From Clostridioides sp. (GTDB lineage Bacteria > Bacillota > Clostridia > Peptostreptococcales > Peptostreptococcaceae), in the NCBI GenBank assembly GCA_031272305.1, contig JAISUA010000103.1, positions 1-5,814 of the forward strand: DNA of 5,814 bases, in the 5' to 3' direction. A model generated the notes under the pieces. The model was not told the DNA's origin and did not search any database. It saw only the letters and a program-made list of their open reading frames with translations. Numbering within the stretch: the stretch's first letter is position 1; each line of letters begins with the position of its first letter. Below, piece after piece: positions 5,723 to 5,814 of this stretch. The position numbers and the translations under genes were made by a program.

Positions 5723-5762
5723 TAAAATTCACCTCACCTGAATATGTTGTTATATTTTTCAT
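5694..5762 (-). CDS. Possible 22-codon upstream frame from repeat copy 2
   Basis: The ATG of repeat copy 2 has the same AGGTGA ribosome binding site as the real gene. It opens a frame beginning MKNITTYSGEVNFNEK and ending with TAA at 5694-5696. Because the unit is 40 bp, this frame is shifted against the ATPase gene, whose start codon it crosses. Copy 3 (ATG at 5800-5802) gives an almost identical 22-codon frame ending with TGA at 5734-5736. They may be decoy or coupling frames; no function for the peptides is suggested. Confidence 0.3.
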   Translation of the reverse strand: MKNITTYSGEVNFNEKYNHIFR

Positions 5763-5814
5763 TAAAATTCACCTCATTTGAATATGTTGTTATATTTTTC
5801 ATTAAAATTCACCT
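5697..5814 (-). repeat. Three tandem 40-bp repeats carrying RBS and start codon
   Basis: Units lie at 5697-5736, 5737-5776 and 5777-5814, the last cut by the window edge. Copies 1 and 2 differ at three positions; copies 2 and 3 differ at two. Read on the minus strand, each unit contains AGGTGAATTTTA followed by ATG and about eight codons. Copy 1 is the true start of the ATPase gene (MKSITIYS) and copies 2 and 3 encode MKNITTYS. More copies may lie beyond the window. Confidence 0.9.

Noticed and set aside
5697..5814. CRISPR array
   Set aside because: The 40-bp units follow each other directly without variable spacers, and they contain the start of a gene.

Overview
The window is AT-rich DNA with strong AGGAG-type ribosome binding sites, T-run terminators and genes for [FeFe]-hydrogenase assembly. 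This points to an anaerobic low-GC Bacillota (Clostridia-like or Tissierellia-like). I cannot name the species from the sequence.

Layout. Positions 1-421 hold no convincing gene but contain a cluster of inverted repeats (about 190-330). A lone forward gene at 422-1576 encodes an unrecognised membrane protein with about seven membrane segments and a short Cys/Gln repeat tail. Positions 1577-1850 are very AT-rich, with short tandem duplications and a hairpin that looks like a terminator only on the minus strand. A forward transcription unit follows: promoter (about 1855-1883), a structured leader (about 1885-2017), a small ACT-like protein of the TM1266 hydrogenase-associated family (2018-2281), and hydG (2413-3852), closed by a good rho-independent terminator (3921-3951). 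On the minus strand, a two-gene operon runs towards hydG. It encodes an ABC ATPase (4967-5722) and an overlapping substrate-binding-like protein without a signal peptide (4066-4980). The right edge holds three tandem 40-bp repeats, each carrying a copy of the ATPase gene's ribosome binding site and start codon.

How the parts work together. HydG makes the CO and cyanide ligands of the hydrogenase H-cluster. The TM1266-type protein is presumed to regulate this system. hydE, hydF and the hydrogenase itself are not in the window. The leader before the TM1266 gene is the most interesting part. It has a 17-codon leader-peptide frame with its own ribosome binding site, a possible antiterminator, and an intrinsic terminator whose T-run touches the start codon and whose stem contains the ribosome binding site. 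This looks like a conditional attenuator controlling hydrogenase maturation. I do not recognise it as any known riboswitch class. The second item of interest is the repeated translation-start module upstream of the ABC ATPase.
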